The notes: a model not told the origin generated them from the letters alone. Counted from the first letter of the stretch, positions 16,554 through 25,646 are shown. The stretch is 64,000 nt of DNA from Metabacillus rhizolycopersici (GCF_020075705.1 NZ_JAIQUM010000019.1:1-64000); one strand, 5' to 3'. A program made the numbers and translations.

Positions 16554-18008
16554 TTGGATTATACTAAACAAAAGTTAGAATTTAGTAAAGACCTATTGCC
16601 AACAAAACCTGAAGAAAGAGAATGGAAAGTTGGTAATTATTTTTCTATTTGGATGGGCTCTGTTCACAATATTCCTACTTATGTTACAATCGGCGGCTTT
16701 TTTGCGCTTGGACTATCAGTTTGGCAGGTGTTCTGGGCGATTGTGACAGCGTCTATTATTCTTGCAATTTTCATGGTATTAAACGGACATGCAGGTGCCA
16801 AATATGGCATACCATTTTCAATACTATTAAGGACATCTTATGGCGTAAAAGGAGCATTATTGCCAGGTATTTTACGTGGATGTATTGCAGCAATCATGTG
16901 GTTTGGTTTTCAAACTTACGCAGGTAGTATTGCCTTTACTGTTTTAATTGGGAAGCTTTGGCCTGGCTATTTAGAACTAGGTGGAGGATGGAATCTCTTC
17001 GGTCTAAATCTTCCAGGACTAATTTCATTTGGATTATTTTGGGGATTGAATGTGCTATTTATATACGGAGGAATATCTGCACTTGGTAAATTTTTGAAAG
17101 TGTTATCACCTCTAGTTTATTTAGTTTTTGGTGGAATGGCAATCTGGGCAATTAACATGGCAGGGGGAATTACTCCAATTCTTCAATATACGCCTAAAGG
17201 GATTGAAGGAAATAGTATCATTATTTTCCTTGGATGTGTAAGTGTAATATTAGCAACATGGGCTTCCCCTATTGTAAATGTATCTGATTTTACAAGAGAG
17301 GCTAGATCGCAAAGTGATCAGGCGAAAGGACAAATATTGGGACTTATCTTTACATATTTATTATTTGCGTTTACAAGTATTTCGCTTATCGTTGGTTCAG
17401 AAATTGCATTGGGCACACCAATATGGAATGTATTGGATGTAATCGAACAATTTGATAGTAAATTTGTCATTGCCATTTCAGTATTAACTATTTGTTTAAC
17501 ATCATTATCTGTGAATATTACAGGGAATATTATTCCAGCTGGTTATCAATTATCAGCGCTGTTCCCGAAAAAACTTACATTTAAAACAGGTGCCCTTGTT
17601 GCGGCAGTACTTGGAGTTATGATTATGCCGTGGAAGTTAATGGAAAACCCTACTAGTATTTTTATCTTTTTAAATATTATTGGAGGTCTACTGGGTCCTG
17701 TATCTGGAGTCATGCTTGCTCATTACTATGTTATTGAGAAAAAAGAGCTTAATATGAAAGCGTTGTATTCGATTGGTGGACAGTATACATATAATAATGG
17801 CTTTCATATTCCAGCTATAGTTGCCACTATTATTGCAGGAGCCTTTAGTTTAATAGGCCAGTTTGTACATACCCTAAAACCAGTATATGAATTATCCTTT
17901 TTTTCAGGTACAATACTCGCATTTATAGTATATATTGTTCTTGTTAAGAATCGGTTATTCGTTTCTAAAAAAGAGCAGGAGCAGCAAGATTTACTTAAAG
18001 AGGCCTAG
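16554..18008 (+). CDS. pucI: NCS1 family permease, allantoin permease-like
   Basis: This 484-residue integral membrane protein has about 12 hydrophobic segments. The N-terminus carries the NCS1 pattern: RKVGNYFSIWMG-like WKVGNYFSIWMGSVHNIPTY, then the ILNGHAGAKYG-like LNGHAGAKYGIPFSILLR loop and SPIVNVSDFTREA in the middle. NCS1 carriers import allantoin, hydantoins, uracil or cytosine by cation symport. B. subtilis PucI is the allantoin permease, and the adjoining allantoinase gene supports that substrate. The start is TTG 16554, behind GAGGAGGAAACAAC. It probably forms a PucR-activated unit with allB. Confidence 0.85.
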   Translation: MDYTKQKLEFSKDLLPTKPEEREWKVGNYFSIWMGSVHNIPTYVTIGGFFALGLSVWQVFWAIVTASIILAIFMVLNGHAGAKYGIPFSILLRTSYGVKGALLPGILRGCIAAIMWFGFQTYAGSIAFTVLIGKLWPGYLELGGGWNLFGLNLPGLISFGLFWGLNVLFIYGGISALGKFLKVLSPLVYLVFGGMAIWAINMAGGITPILQYTPKGIEGNSIIIFLGCVSVILATWASPIVNVSDFTREARSQSDQAKGQILGLIFTYLLFAFTSISLIVGSEIALGTPIWNVLDVIEQFDSKFVIAISVLTICLTSLSVNITGNIIPAGYQLSALFPKKLTFKTGALVAAVLGVMIMPWKLMENPTSIFIFLNIIGGLLGPVSGVMLAHYYVIEKKELNMKALYSIGGQYTYNNGFHIPAIVATIIAGAFSLIGQFVHTLKPVYELSFFSGTILAFIVYIVLVKNRLFVSKKEQEQQDLLKEA

Positions 18009-18078
18009 GTTAAGTCCTTGCAATACAATTTAAAAAATACTAAATTTTGTATTTCTATAATGAAAAGTTCAAGAATGT

Positions 18079-18092
18079 TGAAAGCGTTTTAA
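18079..18092. promoter_or_regulatory. candidate cre (CcpA) site before allB
   Basis: TGAAAGCGTTTTAA matches TGWAARCGYTWNCW at 13 of 14 positions in the pucI-allB intergenic space, 85 bp before the allB start. A palindromic AAAAATCAGAAATTT region follows it. Confidence 0.4.
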
Positions 18093-18176
18093 AAATTTGA
18101 TCTAAAATTTCTGATTTTTCCCCCATTAAGAAAAATCAGAAATTTCAACTATGATATTAATATTAGGAGGTAATTT

Positions 18177-19529
18177 ATGGGAATGTATGACTTGATCATT
18201 AGAAATGGAAATATTGTAACATCAGATGAGATTATTCAAGGAGATATCGCAATTAGCAAAGGGAAAATTAAAGAGATTTCTCGCGGTACAAATCTTAATG
18301 CAAAAGCATTGAGAGAAATTAATGCTGAAGACCAGCATATCCTACCTGGATTAATTGATACTCATGTTCATTTTAATGAGCCAGGTAGGACTGAGTGGGA
18401 AGGTGTCGAGACAGGAAGCAGAAGTTTAGCAGCGGGTGGGGTAACAACCTATTTTGATATGCCGTTGAATAGTACGCCTCCAACAATTAATAAAGAAAAT
18501 TTGGAGTTAAAGAGAGCATGTACTGAAGAAAAGTCGATTGTCAATTTTCGCTTCTGGGGTGGATTAGTACCAGAAAATATTGAGGATATTAAGGAGCTTC
18601 ATGAAAATGGAGTCATTGGCTTTAAAGCTTTTATGTCACCGAGTGGAATTGCCGATTTCAATCATGTCGATGATATTACGATCTTTAAAGGGATGAATGA
18701 AATTGCTTCCATCGGTTCTCTTTTAGCCGTACATGCTGAAAGTACAATTATTTGTGATCAGCTTGCCGAAGAGAAACAACGTCAAAATAGTACATCTGCA
18801 AAGGATTTTGCGGACTCAAGACCAATTATCTCTGAAATTGAAGCGGTGAGAAGAATCATCTCATATGCTGAAGCAACAGGTTGTAAGCTGCATGTTGTAC
18901 ATGCTAGCAGTCGAAAAGTTGTAGAAATTATTAATGAGGCAAAACAAAAGGGATTAGATATTACAGTTGAAACATGTCCTCATTATTTATCTTTGACATT
19001 AAAGGACTTAGAGGAAAAGGGTGGGGTGGCAAAATGTTGCCCTCCATTGAGAGATGATCAAGAGGTCGATCAATTATGGGAGGCTATAGCAAATGGTGAA
19101 ATTGATGTCATTGCATCAGATCATTCACCCGCACCAGCTGATATGAAAACTGTAGTAGATGGAGATTACTTCGTAGCTTGGGGAGGAATTTCAGGTGCTC
19201 AGTCTACATTAAATATTATGTTGACAGAGGGGCATTTTAATCGTCAGCTTTCATTAGAAAGAATTGTAGAATTAACATCTACGAATCCTGCTAAGTTATT
19301 TGGACTCTATCCTCAAAAAGGCGTAATCTCCGTTAATAGTGACGCAGATCTTGTCATGGTTGATCTAAATGAAAGCTTTGAGCTAAAAAAGGAAGATTTA
19401 TTTTATCGCCATAAGCATTCTCCGTATATTGGTAAGGAGTTTAAAGGAAAGGTTACAACAACAATCGTTAATGGTCAGGTTGTCTTTGAAAATGGAAACA
19501 TTACTTCTGTGGAAAAAGTGGAAAAGTAA
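18177..19529 (+). CDS. allB: allantoinase
   Basis: This 450-residue cyclic amidohydrolase opens the allantoin ring to allantoate. Binuclear metal-site motifs are clear: DTHVHFNEPGRTEWEG (H63, H65), carboxylated-lysine motif GFKAFM (K150), LAVHAES, KLHVVHASS and ASDHSPAP with the final Asp. FNEPGRTEWEGVETGS is typical of allantoinase rather than dihydropyrimidinase. The ATG lies 7 nt after AGGAGG. It is called pucH in B. subtilis. It lies downstream of the allantoin permease and is closed by a strong terminator. Confidence 0.92.
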   Translation: MGMYDLIIRNGNIVTSDEIIQGDIAISKGKIKEISRGTNLNAKALREINAEDQHILPGLIDTHVHFNEPGRTEWEGVETGSRSLAAGGVTTYFDMPLNSTPPTINKENLELKRACTEEKSIVNFRFWGGLVPENIEDIKELHENGVIGFKAFMSPSGIADFNHVDDITIFKGMNEIASIGSLLAVHAESTIICDQLAEEKQRQNSTSAKDFADSRPIISEIEAVRRIISYAEATGCKLHVVHASSRKVVEIINEAKQKGLDITVETCPHYLSLTLKDLEEKGGVAKCCPPLRDDQEVDQLWEAIANGEIDVIASDHSPAPADMKTVVDGDYFVAWGGISGAQSTLNIMLTEGHFNRQLSLERIVELTSTNPAKLFGLYPQKGVISVNSDADLVMVDLNESFELKKEDLFYRHKHSPYIGKEFKGKVTTTIVNGQVVFENGNITSVEKVEK

Positions 19530-19568
19530 TGTTTAAGAGAAGGACTTAAATTTAGAACTATAAAATTG

Positions 19569-19620
19569 AAGCTAATAAAAGGATATAGGGTCTTCCTAAA
19601 TCCTTTTATTAGCTTATTTT
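19569..19620 (+). terminator. terminator after allB
   Basis: A perfect 16-bp stem (19569-19584 with 19600-19615; left arm AAGCTAATAAAAGGAT) is followed by ATTTT. Confidence 0.85.
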
Positions 19621-19987
19621 CATTACATAGAGAGTATTAGACAATTATGAGATGAGTGATTGAATGATTAGAAACGAAGAGAGAAGATTCTTTATTCATA
19701 ATAGACAAAAGCGAAAAGTTATTTTATTCATTAGTGATAATGATTAATGAATTAAAAACAGGTAAAATTTAATCATAAACATAAGAAGATAGTTTGAATT
19801 AGTAGTTAATTCATAGTTGAGTAGGCTCCGATACGTTGTCATTTTCACTCGAATTGGAAACGCATTATTCGCTAAATTGCGAAAATGTATAAAGTTTACC
19901 GATCGGGTAGAAAGGATTAAATCGTTTAATAGTGTCCTCTATGAATTAGCCAACAAAGAATAATAATTAAAAAGGGAGTTAAAAAAG
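19621..19987. other. gene-free leader of allE
   Basis: Apart from the allB terminator, this holds only AT-rich DNA. There is a weak palindrome (TTTACCGATCGGGTAGAAA at 19896-19914) that might be an operator. No coding frame is supported. Confidence 0.45.
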
Positions 19988-20752
19988 ATGGGTTATCCTA
20001 AAGATTTATTATCAAGCAGATCAATAATTGAACATGGTAAGTATGCATTAATTGCACCAGAAGGATTAGTTAATAATGTTATTCCAGGATTTGAGGATTG
20101 TGTTATCTCAATTTTGGGTTCACCAAAACTTGGAGCAAGTTTTGTCGATTACGTTGTAACGATGAAAAACGGAGGAAAGAATACAGAAGGATTTGGTGGG
20201 CAAGAAGATGTAGAGACATTTGTCTATGTTCTTGAGGGGAAAATTAAAGCTGCTGCAGGTGATCAAGGATTTATTCTTGAAGAAAGCGGTTATTTGTACT
20301 GTCCTCCAGGAACAAAAATGTATTTAGAAAACAACTGGGGCGGAGATTCTAAACTATTTCTTTATAAGCAAAAATATCGTCCGCTTGAAGGAAGAAAGCC
20401 ATGGGTTTATTCAGACCATGCTAACAAGATTGAATATAGAAATTATGATGACATGCATAATGTCAATATTAAAGACCTTTTACCTGCGGACCTCGATTTT
20501 GATATGAATTTTCACATTCTTTCTTTTGATCCTGCAGCATGTCATCCATTTATTGAGACACATGTTCAAGAGCATGGAGCTTATCTACTATCAGGCGAAG
20601 GTATGTACAATTTAGACAATCAATGGGTTCCAGTGAAAAAAGGAGATTATATTTTTATGGGGCCATACGTACATCAGGCCGCCTATGCAGTAGGTAGAGA
20701 AAACTTAACATACGTCTACTCAAAAGATTGTAACCGTGATGCAGCTCTGTAA
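19988..20752 (+). CDS. allE: (S)-ureidoglycine aminohydrolase, bicupin
   Basis: This 254-residue two-cupin protein has an N-terminal cupin (about 45-125: GGQEDVETFVYVLEGKIKA, YLYCPPGTKMYLEN) and a C-terminal cupin (about 165-250: HPFIETHVQEHGAYLLSGEGMY with the metal-binding E-H-Q/E-H set, and MGPYVHQAAYAVG). UGHY/AllE releases ammonia from ureidoglycine to give ureidoglycolate, the step after allantoate amidohydrolase. The ATG follows AAAGGGAG. It is the first gene of a likely operon with the small cupin, which starts 81 nt downstream with no terminator between. Confidence 0.9.
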   Translation: MGYPKDLLSSRSIIEHGKYALIAPEGLVNNVIPGFEDCVISILGSPKLGASFVDYVVTMKNGGKNTEGFGGQEDVETFVYVLEGKIKAAAGDQGFILEESGYLYCPPGTKMYLENNWGGDSKLFLYKQKYRPLEGRKPWVYSDHANKIEYRNYDDMHNVNIKDLLPADLDFDMNFHILSFDPAACHPFIETHVQEHGAYLLSGEGMYNLDNQWVPVKKGDYIFMGPYVHQAAYAVGRENLTYVYSKDCNRDAAL

Positions 20753-20833
20753 AAAGTATCATCAGGTAAATCTAAAGTAGTTTCTCTATATTAATACGTA
20801 TCCGAAAAACTATAAAATAAGAGGTGTTCAGAA

Positions 20834-21220
20834 GTGGGAGAGAAAGCAACAGTGGTAAACGTAAAAGATATAGTGGCGGAAAGAGTTTTTGAAATTGATA
20901 AGATTGCAAAGTTTGATCCAAATGAAGCACAAAAAAACTATTTCTATGAAACGGATAAAACAGTTGGTGCAATATGGTGTCTTGAGCCTGGACAAGATTT
21001 ATATTTACACTCTCATTCAAATGTTGATGATATTTGGGTTTGCATTGAAGGAGAAGGAACATACTTTCCAGACCTAGAAAATGAAATCCCGATTAGTAAG
21101 GGAATGGTATTATTAGCTAAGCCTAATCAGATTCATGGAATGCGAAATACAGGAACAGAACGCTTTGTGTTTGTAGGTATTGCCGCTGGTGAATTACCAA
21201 TGGATATTACGAGATACTAG
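20834..21220 (+). CDS. small cupin-domain protein
   Basis: This 128-residue protein has a single cupin domain: motif 1 as LHSHSNVDDIWVCIEGEGTYF and motif 2 as ANQIHGMRN-like KPNQIHGMRNTG, each with His ligands. The start is GTG at 20834, 7 nt after AAGAGGTG. It is paired with allE, and no ureidoglycolate lyase (AllA) was recognised in the island. AllA is itself a cupin-fold enzyme, so this protein could supply that step, but no diagnostic AllA motif is visible and it is shorter. An auxiliary or regulatory cupin is equally possible. Confidence 0.7.
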   Translation: MGEKATVVNVKDIVAERVFEIDKIAKFDPNEAQKNYFYETDKTVGAIWCLEPGQDLYLHSHSNVDDIWVCIEGEGTYFPDLENEIPISKGMVLLAKPNQIHGMRNTGTERFVFVGIAAGELPMDITRY

Positions 21221-21455
21221 GACGAAGCTATAGATATGAAACAATGATAGACTGCTATTGTTTCAAACAACTATGAAAATAAGTGATTAAGGAGAAGCGA
21301 TTGTTATTAAGACAGTCGCTTCGCTTAATTTTATAATTGTAAAAGTGAAGATTGGGGCTTTAGATAAAAACTTGATGTATAACCCTCTGACTGAAGTTTC
21401 ACTTTTTAGACAGATTTTATCACAACGATTGCTTTTCAAAGAGGTGATGAGTAAG

Positions 21456-22760
21456 GTGACAAAGCAAGGGGCTATTGTAACAGTGATGTCCTCTTTACAG
21501 TGGCTTTTATTTATTTTTGCCAATACCGTTGTTGTTCCAATATCTATTGGTGCTGCCTTCCAGCTTCCTTCAGAAACGATTGAAATGACAATAAGATGCT
21601 CCTTTATCCTTACAGGAATTGCTTGTATTCTACAGGCCCTAATTGGACATCGTTATCCATTATTAGACAGCCATTCGGGGCTAATGTGGGGCTTAATATT
21701 AAATATGGGTGTTTCTGCGTCTGCGCTTGGGATGGATTTTGCAACGGTTGGAGGAGGCATTGCAACAGGTATTTTACTTGCAGGTGCTGTAACCGTTCTG
21801 ATTGCGGCGTTCAATTTCATTTCTTTTATACAGAAAATCATTAAGCCGATGGTAATGAGTGTATATCTATTTTTGCTAACCTTTCAGCTCATTTTTATTT
21901 TCTTTAAAGGAATGTTTAAGATAACAGAAAGTGGAACAATTGATCTCCCTGTCAGTCTATTTTCAATTGGAATTGTCATTTTCGTAAGTCTATTAAGGAT
22001 TAAAGGTGGAAAAGTGCTCAGCAATTTTTCAATCCTGATCGGAATCATTGTAGGATGGTTATTCTATCATATTATTTTTCCGTCAAATCTTCTGATCGAA
22101 AGCTCTTCTAGTATGGCATTTACCTTCTTTCCTCTTGGGACTCCAAACTTGGAGATAGGTATCATATTGGTTTCTTTTTTTGCAGTCCTTTTGAATTTAA
22201 CGAATTCTTTCGCTACCATTCAAGCAACTGCTGAAGTATATAAGGAAAAGGTGGAACAGAATCAATATAGAAGATCCATTTTTGTTACAGGTATTTTTGC
22301 TTTTATTACTGCTATTTTTGGCTTGGTTCCTTTTACACCCTTTACATCTACAATAGGGTTTTTACAAAGTACAAAATTATTGAAAAGAGGACCGTTTATT
22401 ATTAGTGGATTCCTGTTTACTCTTCTTGGAATTATTCCGCCACTAGGCCAGTTTTTAGGAACTATGCCACTAACAGTAGGTAACGCTGTTTTATTTGTCG
22501 CTTACCTTCAATTGTTTGGAACAGCTTTAAACAGCTTAAAAGGAACATTTTTTAATTCAGAAACGATATTACGCTTAGCGGGCCCAGTATTAATTGGAGT
22601 CAGTATTATGAATGTCCCGCCTGCATTATTCCGCAGTATTCCGGTTCTTTTGCAGCCCTTCATTACAAATGGTCTCGTTATGGGTGTCATACTATCAATC
22701 TTTTTAGAAAAATTTATTGATTGGAATAAGCTAACAACAAAATTAGAAGTTGGACGGTAA
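21456..22760 (+). CDS. NCS2 family purine/uracil permease
   Basis: This is a 434-residue nucleobase:cation symporter-2 type membrane protein with about 12-14 hydrophobic segments. Family features include SLQWLLFIFANTVVVPISIG near the N-terminus and the central loop with QATAEVYKEK and FTPFTSTIGFLQSTK. Start candidates are GTG 21456, best spaced behind AAAGAGGTG, and the in-frame ATG at 21447. Substrates in this family are uracil, xanthine, uric acid or other purines. In E. coli a related carrier (YbbY) lies in the allantoin regulon, which suggests uptake of a purine degradation product here. Confidence 0.8.
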   Translation: MTKQGAIVTVMSSLQWLLFIFANTVVVPISIGAAFQLPSETIEMTIRCSFILTGIACILQALIGHRYPLLDSHSGLMWGLILNMGVSASALGMDFATVGGGIATGILLAGAVTVLIAAFNFISFIQKIIKPMVMSVYLFLLTFQLIFIFFKGMFKITESGTIDLPVSLFSIGIVIFVSLLRIKGGKVLSNFSILIGIIVGWLFYHIIFPSNLLIESSSSMAFTFFPLGTPNLEIGIILVSFFAVLLNLTNSFATIQATAEVYKEKVEQNQYRRSIFVTGIFAFITAIFGLVPFTPFTSTIGFLQSTKLLKRGPFIISGFLFTLLGIIPPLGQFLGTMPLTVGNAVLFVAYLQLFGTALNSLKGTFFNSETILRLAGPVLIGVSIMNVPPALFRSIPVLLQPFITNGLVMGVILSIFLEKFIDWNKLTTKLEVGR

Positions 22761-22841
22761 TCAAGTATCTGATCTAATAAAAGAAAAAAGAAAACGAGAT
22801 TTCGCAGAATGCATATAGTGATAAAAGGAGTGAAAACAACT

Positions 22842-23729
22842 ATGACTGATTTTGGACGTCTAATGACTGCGATGGTAACACCATTTAACGATAAGCTTGA
22901 AATTGATTATGAAAAAGCCAAACAATTAATTGAGCATTTGATTCATACAGGAACAGAAACACTTGTTGTATGTGGAACGACAGGAGAACCGTCAACATTA
23001 TCAAATAAAGAAAAATTGTCGTTATACAAGTTTGTAGTTGAACAAGTACAAGGACGCTGTAAAGTGATGGCAAGTACAGGGTCAAATGATACGAGGTCTT
23101 CAATTAAATTAACGAAGGAAGCTCAAAATATAGGGGTTGACGGAATCTTACTTGTTGCTCCATATTATAATAATCCTTCTCAGGAAGGGTTATTTCAGCA
23201 TTTTAAGTCTATTGCTGAATCTACTGATCTTCCTATTATGCTTTATAATATTCCAGGAAGATCAGTAGTAGATTTAACAGCAGATACGATTCTACGTTTG
23301 TCTCAAATCAAAAATATTACATCTATTAAGGAAGCAAGTGGTGATTTTTCTAAGATTGCCTATTTGTTAGAGCAGGCGCCACCAGGCTTTAAAGTTTATT
23401 CTGGAGATGATAGTTTAGCATTACCTATTCTAAGCATAGGTGGATACGGGGTTGTAAGTGTAGCAAGTCACATTGTTGGAAAAGAAATAAAGACGATGAT
23501 GACAACCTTTTTGGATGGGAAGGTTCAAGAATCGGCTAAAATCCATCGAAAGCTATTGCCAATTTTTGAAGGTTTGTTTATTACCACGAGCCCATCACCA
23601 GTGAAATATGCTCTAGAGAAATATGGAATCCCTGTCGGGTCTGTTAGATTACCGCTTGTACCAGTCACAAAAGATGAGGCTAACGTTATTGATTCACTTT
23701 TAAATAAACTTCATGGTAGTTGGAAGTAA
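22842..23729 (+). CDS. dihydrodipicolinate synthase / N-acetylneuraminate lyase family protein
   Basis: This 295-residue class I aldolase-family TIM barrel starts at ATG 22842, 9 nt after AAAAGGAGTG. Conserved residues are the GTTGEPSTLS loop (T46, T47), Y135 in MLYNIPGRS and the Schiff-base lysine K163 in SIKEASGD. It looks most like 4-hydroxy-tetrahydrodipicolinate synthase (DapA). However, it sits at the end of a purine-catabolic island rather than in a lysine operon, so it may be a paralogue acting on pyruvate with another aldehyde such as tartronate semialdehyde or a keto-deoxy acid (inference). It is the last island gene and is followed by two terminators. Confidence 0.8.
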   Translation: MTDFGRLMTAMVTPFNDKLEIDYEKAKQLIEHLIHTGTETLVVCGTTGEPSTLSNKEKLSLYKFVVEQVQGRCKVMASTGSNDTRSSIKLTKEAQNIGVDGILLVAPYYNNPSQEGLFQHFKSIAESTDLPIMLYNIPGRSVVDLTADTILRLSQIKNITSIKEASGDFSKIAYLLEQAPPGFKVYSGDDSLALPILSIGGYGVVSVASHIVGKEIKTMMTTFLDGKVQESAKIHRKLLPIFEGLFITTSPSPVKYALEKYGIPVGSVRLPLVPVTKDEANVIDSLLNKLHGSWK

Positions 23730-23847
23730 AGTCTTCTTAAAAGTATTAATTATGATCGATTTGTAGGCATTAAATTTATCTTTTCTAGCTAGAAGACCCC
23801 CATCTTCAAGACGAGATAGAGGATAAAGGAGTGTCTATTAGATACAA

Positions 23848-23886
23848 AAGCCTCATTGAATTACCTAAGGCAATTCAATGAGGCTT
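23848..23886. terminator. terminator
   Basis: A perfect 15-bp stem has AAGCCTCATTGAATT as its left arm and a 9-nt loop. Confidence 0.7.
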
Positions 23887-23992
23887 GCACGTTTACCCTT
23901 AAGATAAATGAGGAAAGACTTGGAGGATACATATTCTAATCTTTTCTGATGTACAAAGATAATAAAGTTGTTTAATTTATCAGTTTTAAAAT

Positions 23993-24032
23993 AAAAGCCT
24001 TGCTATACATACTTTATGTAACAAGGCTTTTT
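23993..24032 (+). terminator. terminator
   Basis: AAAAGCCTTG/CAAGGCTTTT has an inner ACAT/ATGT pair and a T5 tail. Confidence 0.75.
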
Positions 24033-24133
24033 AGAGTTGTATAATTTTAAAATTATACAATTATGTTTATCCTTAAAAACGATTAATTAAGCTATTTAAT
24101 TTCTTCAATTAAAGCCCTTGTTCAACAAGAAAC

Positions 24134-24679
24134 TTAAAAAGCCGGTGGGGTCACAGAAAAAAGTATCACAGCATTTTTATTAAAATTATTTTCCCATTTA
24201 TGCTTCATAAATGCTGGTATTTTGACACTATCACCAGTTTCTAATATGTATTCTTCATTATCTAAAAACACTTTAATTTTCCCCTCTAATACAAAAGCAA
24301 CTTCTTCTCCTTTGTGTTCCAAAAGTTTGTCAGACGAGGATGTATTAGGAGGAACATTCATAATTGCAGTAGCCAGTGTTCCTGTAAAATCAGGTGATAA
24401 TAACTCATACGATAGGTTTTCAACAACCATTTTTTTGCGTTCATTTGACCTAACAACTAAATCTTCGGTATTTGTTTCTTCAAGTAAAAAACTAAAGGTA
24501 GGAACATCGAGGGCTTTAGCCAAAACCTTTAGAGTCTGGATTGAAGGGTTAGCCAAACCCCGTTCAATTTGACTTAACATTGAAGGTGTTATTTCAGCTT
24601 TTTTTGCTAATTCTCTACTGCTCAAACCTTTGGCTGTTCTGTATTTCTCAACTTTTTTACCAATATCTATGTTTTCCAT
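24134..24679 (-). CDS. XRE family regulator with C-terminal cupin sensor
   Basis: This is a 181-residue protein from the ATG at 24679, 7 nt after AGGAG; an adjoining in-frame GTG is the alternative. An N-terminal helix-turn-helix (about 10-65: LSSRELAKKAEITPSMLSQIERGLANPSIQTLKVLA) is joined to a cupin_2 domain (about 105-175: EHKGEEVAFVLEGKIKVFL, GDSVKIPAFMKHKWEN). Regulators of this design bind small metabolites in the cupin and usually control a divergent transporter or enzyme gene. Here the divergent LysE-type exporter gene is the obvious target. Confidence 0.88.
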   Translation of the reverse strand: MENIDIGKKVEKYRTAKGLSSRELAKKAEITPSMLSQIERGLANPSIQTLKVLAKALDVPTFSFLLEETNTEDLVVRSNERKKMVVENLSYELLSPDFTGTLATAIMNVPPNTSSSDKLLEHKGEEVAFVLEGKIKVFLDNEEYILETGDSVKIPAFMKHKWENNFNKNAVILFSVTPPAF

Positions 24680-24825
24680 CACATAACTCCTTAAAGTTAA
24701 TATTAAAAATAATTTAATTTTATTAAATATAAATAAATAATCGATTGGATTTATGTTAAACTATATTTAACGTTTGTTAAATCATATTTTATCATATAAT
24801 ATTTTACAAGTCAGGAGTGAAGAAA

Positions 24826-25443
24826 GTGAATGATTTCTTTACATTTTTAGTCCTTTCATTATTTGTTGTAATGAGCCCAGGTATCGATACAGCATTAATT
24901 ACAAAAAGGACCATTTCAGATGGAAGAAAAGATGGATATAAAATGGCTCTAGGTTTATCAACTGGTTCTTTGGTTCATACATTTGCTGCTGCTTTTGGGA
25001 TTTCAGCTATTTTGATGCAATCTGCTGTTGCTTTTGAAATCGTTAAATATATTGGTGCACTCTACTTGATATACCTCGGATTATCTTCTCTCATCTCAAA
25101 AAAGAAAGTTGCTAGTGATGAAAATGAAAATAATCCAGAAATAAAGAAGTCAGCTTTTAAACAAGGTCTCTTCTCGAATGTACTCAATCCCAAGGTCGCA
25201 ATGTTCTTCTTAACATTTTTACCCCAATTTGTGAAAACAGGGGAAGATGCAACTCAACAACTTATTATGATGGGCGTTATTTATACAGTGCTATCCATCA
25301 CTTGGTTTTTTGTTTACGTCTTATTAATTAACTATTTACGTGTATGGCTTATGTCTCCGAAAGTGCAAAGGATAATGGATAAAGCAACAGCTCTTGTCTT
25401 AATTGGATTTGGATTAAAGTTAGCCTTAGATAAACAACATTAA
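24826..25443 (+). CDS. LysE/RhtB family amino-acid exporter
   Basis: This 205-residue membrane protein starts at GTG 24826, 8 nt after CAGGAG. It has about six hydrophobic segments with the LysE family opening MSPGIDTALITKRTISDGRKDG (PGP-like motif as SPGID) and FSNVLNPKVAMFFLTFLPQF in the middle. Members export amino acids such as lysine, threonine or homoserine lactone-type compounds. It is divergent from the XRE-cupin regulator and closed by a strong terminator, which suggests an efflux system controlled by its substrate. Confidence 0.85.
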   Translation: MNDFFTFLVLSLFVVMSPGIDTALITKRTISDGRKDGYKMALGLSTGSLVHTFAAAFGISAILMQSAVAFEIVKYIGALYLIYLGLSSLISKKKVASDENENNPEIKKSAFKQGLFSNVLNPKVAMFFLTFLPQFVKTGEDATQQLIMMGVIYTVLSITWFFVYVLLINYLRVWLMSPKVQRIMDKATALVLIGFGLKLALDKQH

Positions 25444-25454
25444 GATAATAAAAA

Positions 25455-25484
25455 AACATTGGGATTATAACCCAATGTTTTTTT
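25455..25484 (+). terminator. terminator after lysE-type gene
   Basis: AACATTGGG/CCCAATGTT with a 7-nt loop is followed by seven T residues. Confidence 0.9.
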
Positions 25485-25646
25485 GCTTTCTTGAACTAAC
25501 CTGCCATTATAGTTACATAAGACCAAACAAAATATTGTACATACTAGAATTCGTTTAGATAGTGATTCAATATCCAAACCTGTTTTTAAAGAGCATGGCA
25601 GTAAAGACAAACCGGTAAACCGTTGTTCTCTCGTATTGGCTCAAAT

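Larger units (their letters stand above)
23730..24133. other. convergent intergenic region
   Basis: No gene is visible. Two intrinsic terminators (23848-23886 and 23993-24032) lie between the convergent aldolase and XRE-cupin genes and mark the right edge of the catabolic island. Confidence 0.6.

Noticed and set aside
16366..16578. 70-residue open frame upstream of pucI
   Set aside because: No ribosome binding site, Cys/Phe-rich random-looking product, and it overlaps the well-supported pucI start.
20772..21062. Minus-strand open frames inside allE/cupin and many other genes
   Set aside because: They are antisense shadows of strongly supported genes with no ribosome binding sites or recognisable products.
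21230..21325. Hairpins before the NCS2 permease
   Set aside because: Two short inverted repeats (TGAAACAAT..ATTGTTTCA and GAAGCGA..TCGCTTC) are present, but neither has a T tract and pairing is interrupted, so I do not call a terminator.
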